A DNA stretch of 64,000 nt from Pedobacter nototheniae (GCF_004335085.1 NZ_RQRS01000002.1:1-64000), one strand, 5' to 3'. Positions 25,973 to 35,047 are shown, counted from the stretch's first letter. Notes: generated by a model from the letters alone, not told the origin. Numbers and translations: made by a program.

Positions 25973-26321
25973 GCTCGCAATTTTTCTGTTTAAGCTAGGG
26001 GTTAGGCTTGGCTTGTGCTTCCCGAATAATTGACCATGCCGATTAAGCGGTTAACAAAGAAAAGTGGTTTGGACTTATATGTGGGGTAAGCGATCGCTAA
26101 ATTAACTTTTATAGATGAACTCACGACAACCGAATTCACCCTTTGTACCTGTACAATGGCTATTAAATTAACCTACTTAAATAATGAATTACATAAACAC
26201 AAAAAACGATCGTCATTACATTGTCGATCGCCTTAAATGTTCACAAATATCCTACAGGGTTTAAAAACTGACTACTTTATGCCTTACAAATCATCCAATT
26301 AATATTGCTTTCGACTAAACT

Positions 26322-27047
26322 TTACTTACTTTCTTTAATAATCTTGAAAAAATCCTCTTTATAAGTTTCGCCTATCGGGATAGCCTGTTCATTGATAAAA
26401 ACGGTATTTCCATCAATCATTCTAATTTTTTCAATAGAAACGATGTAAGATTTATGAATGCGATAAAACGGTGGTTGTGGCAATTGTATTTCCAGCTCTC
26501 GCAAAGCTTGATAGGTAATAATGCGTTGGGTTGCAGTATAAACCGAAACATAGTTTTTTAGTCCTTCGATGTATAAAATATCGTCGTAATTAACTTTGAT
26601 AAACTTATTTTTAGTGTCGCCCTTAATAAAGATAAAATCATTTGTTTGCGGTGTGGCTACTACCACATTTTCAGACTGCGCAGGCATAACGGGTTCTAAT
26701 ATTTGCTGTGCTTTTGAGGCTGCCTTATAAAAACGTTCGTAAGAAATTGGCTTAAGTAAATAATCAACAACATCTAAATCAAAGCCTTCTAAAGCATATT
26801 CTGGATAGGCGGTAGTAAGGATAACTTTACATTTATTACCACAAATTTTAAGAAATTGTATACCTGTAAGCTCAGGCATTTGAATATCCAGAAAAACAAG
26901 ATCTACCTTACCATCCTGAACAAGGTTTAAAGCTTCAAAAGCACTTGTAGTGGTACCTACAAGCTCTAAAAAGGGAGTTTTATTTATAAATGCAGCAATA
27001 ATATCTGATGCATAAGATTCATCATCAACGGCAAGGCAGCGGATCAT
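26322..27047 (-). CDS. LytTR-family response regulator
   Basis: A 241-residue two-component regulator. The receiver domain (about 1-115) has the acidic start AVDDES and the phospho-acceptor Asp in LVFLDIQMPELTG (about residue 54), plus the conserved Thr and Lys (LTTAYP, YLLKP). The C-terminal LytTR domain (about 140-238: YIEGLKNYVSVYT, RIHKSYIVSIEKI) binds DNA through beta strands. It follows its kinase by 39 bp and is very likely phosphorylated by it. The likely targets are the divergent genes at 28298-31591, since such pairs often control a neighbouring outer-membrane gene. That is inference. Confidence 0.94.
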   Translation of the reverse strand: MIRCLAVDDESYASDIIAAFINKTPFLELVGTTTSAFEALNLVQDGKVDLVFLDIQMPELTGIQFLKICGNKCKVILTTAYPEYALEGFDLDVVDYLLKPISYERFYKAASKAQQILEPVMPAQSENVVVATPQTNDFIFIKGDTKNKFIKVNYDDILYIEGLKNYVSVYTATQRIITYQALRELEIQLPQPPFYRIHKSYIVSIEKIRMIDGNTVFINEQAIPIGETYKEDFFKIIKESK

Positions 27048-27086
27048 ATTTTTATTTTTAGGTTATTCAAAACTAAGAGAAAAGAA

Positions 27087-28094
27087 TTATAGATTTATAA
27101 TCAACGTTGTTTTATAAGTATTACCGTTGTTAGAAATTAACAGTTCGTGCTTATCGGGATAAATTAAATCCAACCGCCTATGAATATTAACCAAACCAAC
27201 CCCGCTTGAATGATCTTTTTGGGCATGGCTAATTTTATTACTCACCACAAAGCTTAATCTTTTATTTTGAACGGTTAAGGTAATGCGTACGGGCTGTGCT
27301 TCATCATTAATTACACCATGTTTAAATGCGTTTTCTACAAAGGGAATTAAAACCAAAGCGGCTACTTTCTGGTCGGAAATACCTTCAGTTTTAAAATCAA
27401 CAAAGAATTTTGGCTCAAAGCGCATTTTAAAAAGCTCGATATAACTTTCTAAATAATCTACTTCTTTATCTAATCTCACCAAGCCATCTGGGCTATCGGT
27501 TAAGGTATAACGCATCAAATCAGAAAGGCGCAATACTGCATTTGCCAGCTTATCAGAAACTGGGATAGCCAATGAATACACATAGTTTAATGTATTGTAT
27601 AAAAAGTGTGGATTGATTTGCGACTTTAAAAAGGCCAATTCAGATTTAACTACTTCATCCTTTAGTTTAAGATTGGTACGTTCTGTTTCAAAACTCAATT
27701 TTGCGCCATATATAGCGGCAGGTACAACAATAAATGCTAAACTGAAATAAATATTATCGGTTATGTAGTACCAAATTGGTGTGCCATCAGAATAATTGTG
27801 CAACCCGAACCATTTTAAAAACAAAACTTCTTCTAAAAGGTAGCGCATGCAAATAAATATGGCAATTGTAAATATAATACCACCAATAAGTTGAAGGGCC
27901 TTACCACGCTTTAAAAACTTAGGATACACCCAAAGAAAGCAGATGTAAAATTCTACTATTTGAATAAAGTTCATGGAGTAGCTAAATATAGCTTGCTTAA
28001 ATGGAACTCCATTTATTATATCGGAACCGTAAAAGTATCCCAAAACAAGTATCCAACAAATAATGTGGATTAAAACAATGCGTGTTTTTTTCAT
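27087..28094 (-). CDS. LytS-like sensor histidine kinase
   Basis: A 335-residue membrane kinase. Four hydrophobic segments fill the first 140 residues. They are followed by the His_kinase domain with the phospho-acceptor motif FLKSQINPHFLYNTLN (His at about residue 162) and a short ATPase domain with PFVENAFKHG and GVGLVNIHRRL. No periplasmic sensor domain of note is visible, so sensing is probably in the membrane. It is upstream of, and in an operon with, the LytTR regulator at 26322-27047. Confidence 0.94.
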   Translation of the reverse strand: MKKTRIVLIHIICWILVLGYFYGSDIINGVPFKQAIFSYSMNFIQIVEFYICFLWVYPKFLKRGKALQLIGGIIFTIAIFICMRYLLEEVLFLKWFGLHNYSDGTPIWYYITDNIYFSLAFIVVPAAIYGAKLSFETERTNLKLKDEVVKSELAFLKSQINPHFLYNTLNYVYSLAIPVSDKLANAVLRLSDLMRYTLTDSPDGLVRLDKEVDYLESYIELFKMRFEPKFFVDFKTEGISDQKVAALVLIPFVENAFKHGVINDEAQPVRITLTVQNKRLSFVVSNKISHAQKDHSSGVGLVNIHRRLDLIYPDKHELLISNNGNTYKTTLIINL

Positions 28095-28267
28095 GGTTTA
28101 AAACTATCAAAAGGTTTTTCAACTACCTATTTTCTTATTCCAAACCTGCAAAAAATTATCCCAACCCCCTCTTTTTGTATATAAACCCCAAAATGAACCA
28201 AATTTGGCTTTGGGATAATATTTTGAGGGGTTGAGATTATTTAATTTCAGGGTAAACGGTAAGGCTG

Positions 28268-28275
28268 CACCTTTG
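28268..28275 (+). promoter_or_regulatory. Possible -7 element before the DUF5694 gene
   Basis: CACCTTTG (one mismatch to TAnnTTTG) lies 22 bp before the ATG at 28298. The 203-bp gap to the divergent kinase also has a CCAAATTTGG palindrome at about 28198-28207. Confidence 0.3.
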
Positions 28276-28297
28276 AATCATAATCAAAAACAATATT

Positions 28298-29152
28298 ATG
28301 AAATCAATTGTAAAAACCTTCGCATTACTTATCACAGCATTAAGCTTATACTTTCCATTAAAGGCACAAGAGCAAAAAGAAGTGCTTTTAATTGGCACCT
28401 TTCACTTCAGCAATCCAAATGTTGATGCCATTAAAACAGATGCCTTTAATGTTTTGGGAAGCAAACCGCAGCAAGAGCTTGAAAATATAACTGATAAGAT
28501 TAAAGCTTTTGGTCCTGATAAAATATTTATAGAGTGGGAGTACGATAAACAAGCGGAGTTAGATAGCCTATATAAGCTGTATATAAATGGCACTTACAAC
28601 AAATACATTAACAGTAAATATAAAGGCACTAATCAGTATGCAATGTACAATGAGTTTGAAGGCTTCCAATTGGCATTTCGTGCAGGTAAAAAAGCTGGGT
28701 TAAAAAACATTTACGGAATAGATTACCCTTTCGATCTTCCATTTGATTCTGTAATGACTGCCATGCAGGTCGCTAAGCAAACTACACTTATTAAAGAGAT
28801 TGACAGCATGTTTAAAGCGGCTGGAAAGGTAGAAAACCTAAAGAGAAAAACTATGGGTCTTACTGACCTTATCCTGGATAAAAACACCGAAGAATCCAGA
28901 AGAGAGAACGCCGGATTTTATCTTCAAATGCTTAATAAAGCGGGGGCTAAAAATAACTTCGCTGGTGCTTACCTGGTTTCTGAGTGGTACCGCCGAAACC
29001 TATATATGTACTCTTTGATTCAAAAAATTACTCAATCTACCGATAAGAAAATTGTAATTCTTTTAGGCTCGGGGCACATTGCAATGCTTAAACAGTTTAT
29101 AGATGTTGAAGGCAAATTTAAAGTTGTAGAACTGAAAGAAGTATTAAAATAA
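28298..29152 (+). CDS. Secreted DUF5694 protein (TraB/TIKI-like)
   Basis: A 284-residue protein with a signal peptide (MKSIVKTFALLITALSLYFP, cut near LKAQ). The mature part opens with VLLIGTFHFSNP and ends with KIVILLGSGHIAMLKQF, where paired GTFHF and GSGH motifs supply His residues. This resembles the TraB/TIKI/EreA-type fold and I assign it to DUF5694. A metal-dependent peptidase or hydrolase role is possible but unproven. It is 30 bp from the next gene, a TonB-receptor-like barrel, and the two form an operon divergent from the LytS/LytTR pair. Confidence 0.8.
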   Translation: MKSIVKTFALLITALSLYFPLKAQEQKEVLLIGTFHFSNPNVDAIKTDAFNVLGSKPQQELENITDKIKAFGPDKIFIEWEYDKQAELDSLYKLYINGTYNKYINSKYKGTNQYAMYNEFEGFQLAFRAGKKAGLKNIYGIDYPFDLPFDSVMTAMQVAKQTTLIKEIDSMFKAAGKVENLKRKTMGLTDLILDKNTEESRRENAGFYLQMLNKAGAKNNFAGAYLVSEWYRRNLYMYSLIQKITQSTDKKIVILLGSGHIAMLKQFIDVEGKFKVVELKEVLK

Positions 29153-29182
29153 AATTATCTCATATAATAACCTAACGTCATA

Positions 29183-31591
29183 ATGAAAACTCTATTAAAG
29201 CTTATTTTCTCAATTGCCTTAATGTTGTGCCTGCAAAATGCCAAAGCACAAAGCATTAAAGTTAGTGGCATCGTAGCCGATCAAAATAAAAAAGCATTAA
29301 GTTATGCTTCAGTTTCACTGATTCATTTGCCAGATTCGGCCTCGGTGAGTTTAAGAGCAACCAGCGAAAATGGAACTTATGAATTTAAAGCAAAAGCTGG
29401 CAAGTATTTAATTAAAGCACTTGCCGTGGGTTATCAAAAAAACCAATCAGCAGCTTTTGAAATCGCCAGTAGCGATGTTAATATTCCCTTAATTACACTT
29501 AAAGAGATGAGCCAACAGTTAAAAGAAGTTACAATTTCCTCTAAAATGCCCGTTATTAGTCAAAAAGCAGATCGTGTTATCGTTAATGTAGAGCAAATGA
29601 ATACCGCTGGCGATAATGCCCTTGAGGTTTTAAGCAGAGCGCCCGGTGTAAAATTAGATAAAGACGAGAATATTATTTTGAAGGGAAAATCGGGCATTAA
29701 TGTTATGATTGATGGCAAAATGAGTTACATGAGCGGAACGGAATTAACAACCTATCTAAAATCGCTTCCTGCTGATGCTTTAAGTAAACTTGAGTTAATT
29801 TCTAATCCGCCATCCTCTTTTGATGCGGCTGGTACTGCAGGAATTATCAATATTAAATTGAAAAGAAACAGAATACAAGGCTTTAATGGCAACATGAATT
29901 TGGGTGGTGGCTACGGCAAGTATGGAAAAATTTACGGTGGTACCAATTTAAACTATAACACAGGTAAGTTAAGCACCTTTTTAAGGCTTAACGCAGGGCG
30001 ATATGGATCTTATAATCGCTTAACATTAAACAGAACCATTGGCGATGAGCAATACAACCAGGTTAATTTCTGGAACCCAATCACCAATAGTCTTAACTAC
30101 TCTACCGGTGCCGACTATTTTATTAACGATAAAAATACGCTTGGTTTAATGGTAAAGGGTTTTACCGCACCAGAAGAAACTAAGGTAAATAGCAACTCGG
30201 TAAATTATAATGCCGCAGGTGCAAAAGCTGGCGGTACAGAAATGTTTAACCCGCAAAGCAATACCGAAAAAAATCATGCCGTTAATCTTAATTATCGTTT
30301 TAAAACGGATACACTTGGCGGCGAATTTGGCTTTGATGCTGATTACGTTAGATACGACAATAGTAAGAACGAAACTTTTGTTAATACTTACTTAGATGCT
30401 GCCAACAACATTATTGGTGCCCCAGTTAATTTACGCAATAATGGAATGGGCAATGTTTCTATCTATTCGCTAAAAGCAGATTATTCGCTTAATTTTTCTA
30501 AAACTTTAAAGCTAGAAACAGGTTTAAAAAGCAGCTGGGTAAAATCGTTAAGCAATGTAAGCTTCGATTCTTTAAAAAATGAAGGCTGGATTAATGATCC
30601 ACGAAGAACCAATTTATTTTCTTACAATGAAAATATTAATGCGGGCTACCTTTCATTAGATCAATCTTTTAAAAACATACAAATAAAAGGAGGCTTACGA
30701 GCTGAGCAAACCGTAGGCAACGGCGTATCAACGGGTACAAATGCTTTAATAGAAAGAAAATACTGGAAATTATTTCCAACCTTATTCGTATCGGTTAAGC
30801 TTGATTCAAACAATTTGATTACCGCAGCCTACCGCAAAAGCATCAACAGACCGTCTTACAGCAGCTTAAATCCTTTTACATTTTACACCGATCCTTATAC
30901 CGCTTTACAAGGTAACCCTTGGTTGCAACCTTCATACTCAAATAGCTTTGAATTTAATTATAGCTATAAGGATTTTAGGATTTTAACATTAAGCTATTCT
31001 AGAGGAAATGGCTTTATTTCAGAAGTTATTTATCAAAACAATTCTACAAAGGAAAGCATCTCAAGACCAGAAAATTTAAGTAAGACCACCAATTTCTATC
31101 TATCAACTGGTAGCCCTTTTAATGTAACCAAGTGGTGGAATACCAATACGGATTTTTCTGCATCTTATAATAAAACGCAATCTCCAATACAGGGCAGCGG
31201 TTATAACGCCGAAGCCTGGAGCTGGTCTGTAAGTACCGATAACACCATTACCTTACCTAAAAACTACAGCCTATCAGTTTACGCATATTATGATTCACCA
31301 AATGTTTCGGGTTTATTTCACAGTTTAGAAAGTTCGCAGGTTAATGTAGGCGCTAAAAAGATTTTTTGGAGCAAAAATGCTACGCTGGCTTTTAAAGTGA
31401 ATGATATTTTTAACAACAGCAAATTCAGAGCTAATTTACAGTACAATAACATTAAAACCTTTTGGCAAAACGAATGGGAAAGCCGTAAAGTATCTTTAAC
31501 CTTTACCTATAAATTTGGCAACATGAAAATAAAAACCGCCAGAAACAGAAAAACAGGTACAGGAGATGAAGAAAGCAGAGTTGGTGGCTAA
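29183..31591 (+). CDS. Outer-membrane beta-barrel family protein (TonB-receptor-like)
   Basis: An 802-residue outer-membrane protein. It has a signal peptide (MKTLLKLIFSIALMLCLQ, cut after KAQ), a carboxypeptidase-regulatory-like Ig domain (about 24-110: VSGIVADQNKKALSYASVSL), a plug-like domain (about 120-220: DNALEVLSRAPGV, GINVMIDGK) and a long beta-barrel ending in FTYKFGNMKI. The type corresponds to the Bacteroidota barrel family related to FecA/CirA but usually without a TonB box, and none is clear here. Possible roles are uptake or signal transfer of an unknown ligand. It follows the DUF5694 gene by 30 bp. Confidence 0.88.
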   Translation: MKTLLKLIFSIALMLCLQNAKAQSIKVSGIVADQNKKALSYASVSLIHLPDSASVSLRATSENGTYEFKAKAGKYLIKALAVGYQKNQSAAFEIASSDVNIPLITLKEMSQQLKEVTISSKMPVISQKADRVIVNVEQMNTAGDNALEVLSRAPGVKLDKDENIILKGKSGINVMIDGKMSYMSGTELTTYLKSLPADALSKLELISNPPSSFDAAGTAGIINIKLKRNRIQGFNGNMNLGGGYGKYGKIYGGTNLNYNTGKLSTFLRLNAGRYGSYNRLTLNRTIGDEQYNQVNFWNPITNSLNYSTGADYFINDKNTLGLMVKGFTAPEETKVNSNSVNYNAAGAKAGGTEMFNPQSNTEKNHAVNLNYRFKTDTLGGEFGFDADYVRYDNSKNETFVNTYLDAANNIIGAPVNLRNNGMGNVSIYSLKADYSLNFSKTLKLETGLKSSWVKSLSNVSFDSLKNEGWINDPRRTNLFSYNENINAGYLSLDQSFKNIQIKGGLRAEQTVGNGVSTGTNALIERKYWKLFPTLFVSVKLDSNNLITAAYRKSINRPSYSSLNPFTFYTDPYTALQGNPWLQPSYSNSFEFNYSYKDFRILTLSYSRGNGFISEVIYQNNSTKESISRPENLSKTTNFYLSTGSPFNVTKWWNTNTDFSASYNKTQSPIQGSGYNAEAWSWSVSTDNTITLPKNYSLSVYAYYDSPNVSGLFHSLESSQVNVGAKKIFWSKNATLAFKVNDIFNNSKFRANLQYNNIKTFWQNEWESRKVSLTFTYKFGNMKIKTARNRKTGTGDEESRVGG

Positions 31592-31595
31592 CTTA

Positions 31596-32078
31596 TTACA
31601 ATACCAACAGCATCCATACATTGCAAGCAAAATGACCTGAATTACCCAAAGGGCCGGATAAAGCTTTAAATCCGGCCTTTTCGTACATTCCTATTGCTGT
31701 AGAAAGTTCAGGGAAAGATTCCAGATACACTTCGTTATAGCCTAATTGTTGTGCGGATTCTATACTCTTTTGCATTAGCTCTTTTCCAATTCCCTTCCCT
31801 CTTGATGCTGAAGAAAGATAAAATTTAACCAGTTCTACACAACCATCCGGTAAACCTTCAGTTGGATAAATGCCACAACCACCTAATAAAATACCATCTT
31901 CTTCTGCAAGCCAGTAAGCCGATTGTGGGTTTTGAAATACGATGGATAGATAATCCGTTGTAGGATCAGAATAAACCGTACCCACCTTCTCAATATTAAA
32001 TTCTTCAAATACAGTTCTAATCAATCCTGCAAGTGCTTTATTATCTCTTTCTTCTATCTTACGAAAAGTAATAGCCAT
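31596..32078 (-). CDS. GNAT-family N-acetyltransferase
   Basis: A 160-residue acetyl-CoA-dependent transferase. ITFRKIEERDNKALAGLI at the start and the acetyl-CoA loop SRGKGIGKELMQKSIESA (motif A) identify the family, and the C-terminal YEKAGFKAL is the usual GNAT ending. The substrate is unknown. It converges on the barrel gene with 4 bp between stop codons. Confidence 0.9.
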   Translation of the reverse strand: MAITFRKIEERDNKALAGLIRTVFEEFNIEKVGTVYSDPTTDYLSIVFQNPQSAYWLAEEDGILLGGCGIYPTEGLPDGCVELVKFYLSSASRGKGIGKELMQKSIESAQQLGYNEVYLESFPELSTAIGMYEKAGFKALSGPLGNSGHFACNVWMLLVL

Positions 32079-32183
32079 TGTAATTTTTTCTGTAAAGTTA
32101 TAAAATGCGAATAAAGCTTATTAAAAAAGCTCAAACAAAATGTGCATTTAAATTATTTATTAAATAGATAATTAGATAAAAAT

Positions 32184-32414
32184 ATGGAAAACGACAAAAA
32201 AGCAATCGAGCACAACTCAAAAAATCAAACGCATCCAAAACCATCTGATGATGTACAATTAGATATTGAAACCGTTACACCCGAAACGGAGAAAAACGCT
32301 GGAAAAGAAATAGATGAAGCTAAAAACAACGAGAATAAAGCTAAACCAGAAAGCAATAAAGAAGATTCATCAAAAGATGATAAGGCAGATGATATTGAGA
32401 CAGTAGCACCTTAA
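32184..32414 (+). CDS. Small, very hydrophilic protein of unknown function
   Basis: A 76-residue protein rich in Asp, Glu, Lys and Asn with no hydrophobic core, so probably disordered. It has the repeated motif DIETV-x-P at about residues 28-34 and at its very end (DIETVAP). It has no signal peptide. The function is unknown. It could be a stress-related or chaperone-like protein, but there is nothing to show this. It lies 48 bp before the LEA-2-like lipoprotein gene on the same strand. Coding status is likely but not certain. Confidence 0.6.
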   Translation: MENDKKAIEHNSKNQTHPKPSDDVQLDIETVTPETEKNAGKEIDEAKNNENKAKPESNKEDSSKDDKADDIETVAP

Positions 32415-32461
32415 AAAAACATCTTATAGCTCATCTAAAATAGTTTTACTATTTTGGCGTT

Positions 32462-33073
32462 ATGATTAACATGAAACAAAAAATATTGCTTTGCCTTTTA
32501 ACAATTTCCATGTTTGGTTGTGGAATAAACAGGCAGGCACAACAAATAAAGGCTTTAGAGGATTGTACCTACAAAATTACCAGTGTACAGCAGGTTTCAA
32601 TTGCAGGCACTGATATTAAACGTTTGCTCGATCAGCAGGATTTTAGCTTAACAAGTTTACCAGGTGTCGCCCTAGGTTTATTAAGAAAAGATATTCCGTT
32701 GAGGGCTAACCTTAATCTCGAAATTTCAAATCCGTCTTCAAAACTTGCAGCAATCAATCAGTTTGAATATAAAATTTTAGTAAACAACACCGACTTAGCC
32801 GAAGGCATTGTAAATCAGAATGTAAGTATTGCCCAAGGCCAAACCGTTACTGTACCTGTGCAATTAACTAGTAATATTTATGGCTTAATTAATAATGGAA
32901 ACATGTTTAACGACATCATTAAGGCTGTAAAAAAAGGCGGAACATCCAAAGATGAAAAACTTGGTTTGCTAACCATCAAAATAAAACCAACGTTTATGCT
33001 CGGTAATACCCCAGTTAAATATCCGGGTTACATTACCATAAATAAAGATATTAGCAGTAAAATATTGCTATAA
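32462..33073 (+). CDS. LEA type 2-like lipoprotein
   Basis: A 203-residue protein with a lipoprotein signal (MKQKILLCLLTISMFGC, lipobox FGC), so it is probably anchored in the envelope. The body (NLNLEISNPSSKLAAINQFEYKILVNN, GQTVTVPVQLTSN) matches the beta-sandwich of the LEA-2/water-stress-and-hypersensitive-response family, which is common in Bacteroidota lipoproteins. The exact role is unknown. Translation may begin at 32462 or, better for the signal peptide, at the internal ATG 32471. Its stop codon overlaps the terminator stem. Confidence 0.78.
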   Translation: MINMKQKILLCLLTISMFGCGINRQAQQIKALEDCTYKITSVQQVSIAGTDIKRLLDQQDFSLTSLPGVALGLLRKDIPLRANLNLEISNPSSKLAAINQFEYKILVNNTDLAEGIVNQNVSIAQGQTVTVPVQLTSNIYGLINNGNMFNDIIKAVKKGGTSKDEKLGLLTIKIKPTFMLGNTPVKYPGYITINKDISSKILL

Positions 33074-33117
33074 ACAATAAGGGCTATCTAATTTAGATAG
33101 CCCTTATTGTTTATAAT
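33072..33117. terminator. Bidirectional terminator with a perfect 19-bp stem
   Basis: AAACAATAAGGGCTATCTA (33072-33090) and its exact complement (33094-33112) flank a 3-nt loop. The arm begins inside the stop codon of the LEA-2-like gene. The S41 protease gene ends at 33127 on the other strand, so both genes can use it. Confidence 0.85.
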
Positions 33118-33126
33118 TAAAGTTTA

Positions 33127-34722
33127 TTAATGTGTTCTTTTAGTCTCTCTAATCATTCCGTTAAAACTGTGGGCATCCAAACTACCAGAAACATGCTTAA
33201 ATTCCTCATCAGATAATTTTTCCGCTATGGTTGATGAGCCAACTTTTAAACTTGCGGTTTTAGTTGCAGGCGTTGTAAAGTTTCCAGTTTTAGCATACTG
33301 TAAAGCATAGCTTAATAATGGTTCACTCGTATCTCCCCATGATTTAGTTAAATCTTCTGAAGCTACTTTATCAACAGTTAAGCCAGAATAGTAACCACCT
33401 GAGCCTACTTTATTTTTAGTTTCAAACTCAGGAATATATAGATCAAGCTTATCAATTCTTACCGGGAAAAACCCAACAGGCTTTCCGTAAGTAGTAGAAC
33501 CAATTAATTTAACATCCATAACTGGTCGCAAGCTATTTATAGTTAATTCACTCGCAGAAGCCGTAGAACCTGTTACAATAAAATAAACACGACTTAAATT
33601 TAATGCGCCAAGTTTAGCAAATTTCTCCACGTTATCGCTTGCAGCAGGTGTATAATCAACATCCGCATAGGTAGCATACTTCCCATTTACAAAGTTGCCC
33701 GTTTGCAATTTCCCGTTATCATCCAATAAAGGTTGGTGTATTAAAACTGAGGACTTACGCTGCGCTGTGGTTAAATTTTGCAAATAAGAGCTGTAGTAAT
33801 ATGTAAACATGGTATTACCGGTTTCTGCGGCAGGGGCTGCAAGGTTTACTATTTGGGCAGCGGTAGAGATATAACCACCTCCATTATAGCGCAAATCTAC
33901 AATCAACTCCGTTACACCTTGTGCAGCAAAATTGGCGAAAATTGCATTTAATGCTGTTGTTTGATTATCAGTAAAGCTATTAAAAACAATATAGCCCACC
34001 TTTTTCGCATCAACCGTATAAACACTGGTAAACAATATCGGGTTTACTGTATAAGAAGTAGCATTTACTGTTACACTTTTAGATACTCCGCTTAAATCAT
34101 TAAAAGTTAAAGCAATGCTTGTATTACTTCCAAAAATTGCATTGTTTAAGAAATCGACATTATCATCACTATACGCCAAATTGGTGCGACCGTTAATACT
34201 GGTAACCTTGCAGCCTCTAACCAAACCCTGTGCTGCTGCAGAGGAGTTTTGATAAACATATTTTACATACAAATTTGCACCTGAGGCATCGTATAAAACG
34301 GAAAATCCAAAATCATTCTCTGTATTTATATCGGCTTTTAAAGCACCCGTTTTCCCTGCTGTACTTACATAATCTATAAATGAATATTTTGGGTTGGTAG
34401 ATTTGGCTACATACTCATAAGGCTTTCCTGTGGTTGGATTATTGGAAAATTGGGTAATTGCATATAATTCTGTTTCATTAGAAGAGAAACTTCGTGGGTT
34501 AAAAGCATCGTAAGTTGGTAACGAAGTATTCCAGTAATAAAATTCTTTCGCATATAAAAAGATAGAATCTTTTGTTAATTCAGTGCGATTACCTGGAGGC
34601 GTTACAGTGCCAGTTGTAGTGCCAGTATCATCAGGCGTAGCTTTATTCTTTTTGCAGGATATTAATATCCCAATACAAAGCATTAAAGCAATTGGCAAGA
34701 CATTAAATTTATTGTTTTTCAT
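33127..34722 (-). CDS. S41 family peptidase, lipoprotein (C-terminal processing type)
   Basis: A 531-residue envelope protease. It has a lipoprotein signal (MKNNKFNVLPIALMLCIGIL, lipobox ISC), a helical N-terminal region, a PDZ domain (about 150-215) and the S41 catalytic domain (about 230-470). The domain shows DLRYNGGGYISTAAQI, the nucleophile Ser in GSTASASEL (about residue 390) and the Lys in TYGKPVGF that completes the Ser/Lys dyad. It resembles CtpA/Tsp, which clips protein C-termini. I start at ATG 34722, because an earlier in-frame ATG at 34764 adds residues before the signal peptide. Its promoter region borders the tRNA-Phe gene. Confidence 0.9.
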   Translation of the reverse strand: MKNNKFNVLPIALMLCIGILISCKKNKATPDDTGTTTGTVTPPGNRTELTKDSIFLYAKEFYYWNTSLPTYDAFNPRSFSSNETELYAITQFSNNPTTGKPYEYVAKSTNPKYSFIDYVSTAGKTGALKADINTENDFGFSVLYDASGANLYVKYVYQNSSAAAQGLVRGCKVTSINGRTNLAYSDDNVDFLNNAIFGSNTSIALTFNDLSGVSKSVTVNATSYTVNPILFTSVYTVDAKKVGYIVFNSFTDNQTTALNAIFANFAAQGVTELIVDLRYNGGGYISTAAQIVNLAAPAAETGNTMFTYYYSSYLQNLTTAQRKSSVLIHQPLLDDNGKLQTGNFVNGKYATYADVDYTPAASDNVEKFAKLGALNLSRVYFIVTGSTASASELTINSLRPVMDVKLIGSTTYGKPVGFFPVRIDKLDLYIPEFETKNKVGSGGYYSGLTVDKVASEDLTKSWGDTSEPLLSYALQYAKTGNFTTPATKTASLKVGSSTIAEKLSDEEFKHVSGSLDAHSFNGMIRETKRTH

Positions 34723-34892
34723 ATAGATGTTTAGAATATTTTTATAGATATACGTAATAATCAATTAAAAAATTGTGACACAGCTAATTTATATATTAAT
34801 CCAATATGATTTTAAAAAATTATACACACAAAAATGTGTCGTTAAAAAGGAAATATCTGACGATAAAAATCTATTAATGAAACCCTTAGAAA

Positions 34893-34926
34893 CCAAAAAA
34901 GCCTCTCATTTCTGAAAGGCTTTTGG
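34893..34926 (-). terminator. Terminator of the tRNA-Phe gene
   Basis: On the minus strand AAAAGCCT and AGGCTTTT form a stem around 12 nt, followed by T-rich DNA. It starts a few bases after the tRNA 3' end. Confidence 0.75.
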
Positions 34927-34929
34927 ATG

Positions 34930-35002
34930 TGGTGCCACCTGGATTCGAACCAGGGACACAAGGATTTTCAGTCCTTTGCTCTACCGACTGAGCTATGGCA
35001 CC
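34930..35002 (-). tRNA. tRNA-Phe (anticodon GAA)
   Basis: A 73-nt cloverleaf on the minus strand. The acceptor stem pairs GGTGCCA with TGGCACC. The D arm AGCTCAGTCGGTAGAGC, the anticodon loop CTGAAAA with GAA, and the T arm GGTTCGAATCC are all standard. The CCA end is not encoded. Promoter 35018-35047, terminator 34893-34926. Confidence 0.97.
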
Positions 35003-35017
35003 ATCCGTTTGGGATTG

Positions 35018-35047
35018 CAAATGTAGTGTTCTTTTTTAAAAGACAAA
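35018..35047 (-). promoter_or_regulatory. tRNA-Phe promoter (TTTG-N18-TACATTTG)
   Basis: On the minus strand TTTG (plus 35044-35047) and TACATTTG (plus 35018-35025) precede the tRNA by about 15 bp. The following CAATCCC resembles the bases after the rpsT and rpsF promoters. The remaining gap to 35248 is AT-rich with no gene seen. Confidence 0.6.

Noticed and set aside
26030..26090. Small peptide starting MPIKRLTKKSG in the gene-free island
   Set aside because: It is only 16 codons long with no promoter or ribosome signal and no similarity that I recognise.
28231..28425. Small plus-strand frame overlapping the start of the DUF5694 gene
   Set aside because: It overlaps the real signal peptide in another frame and has no homology features.
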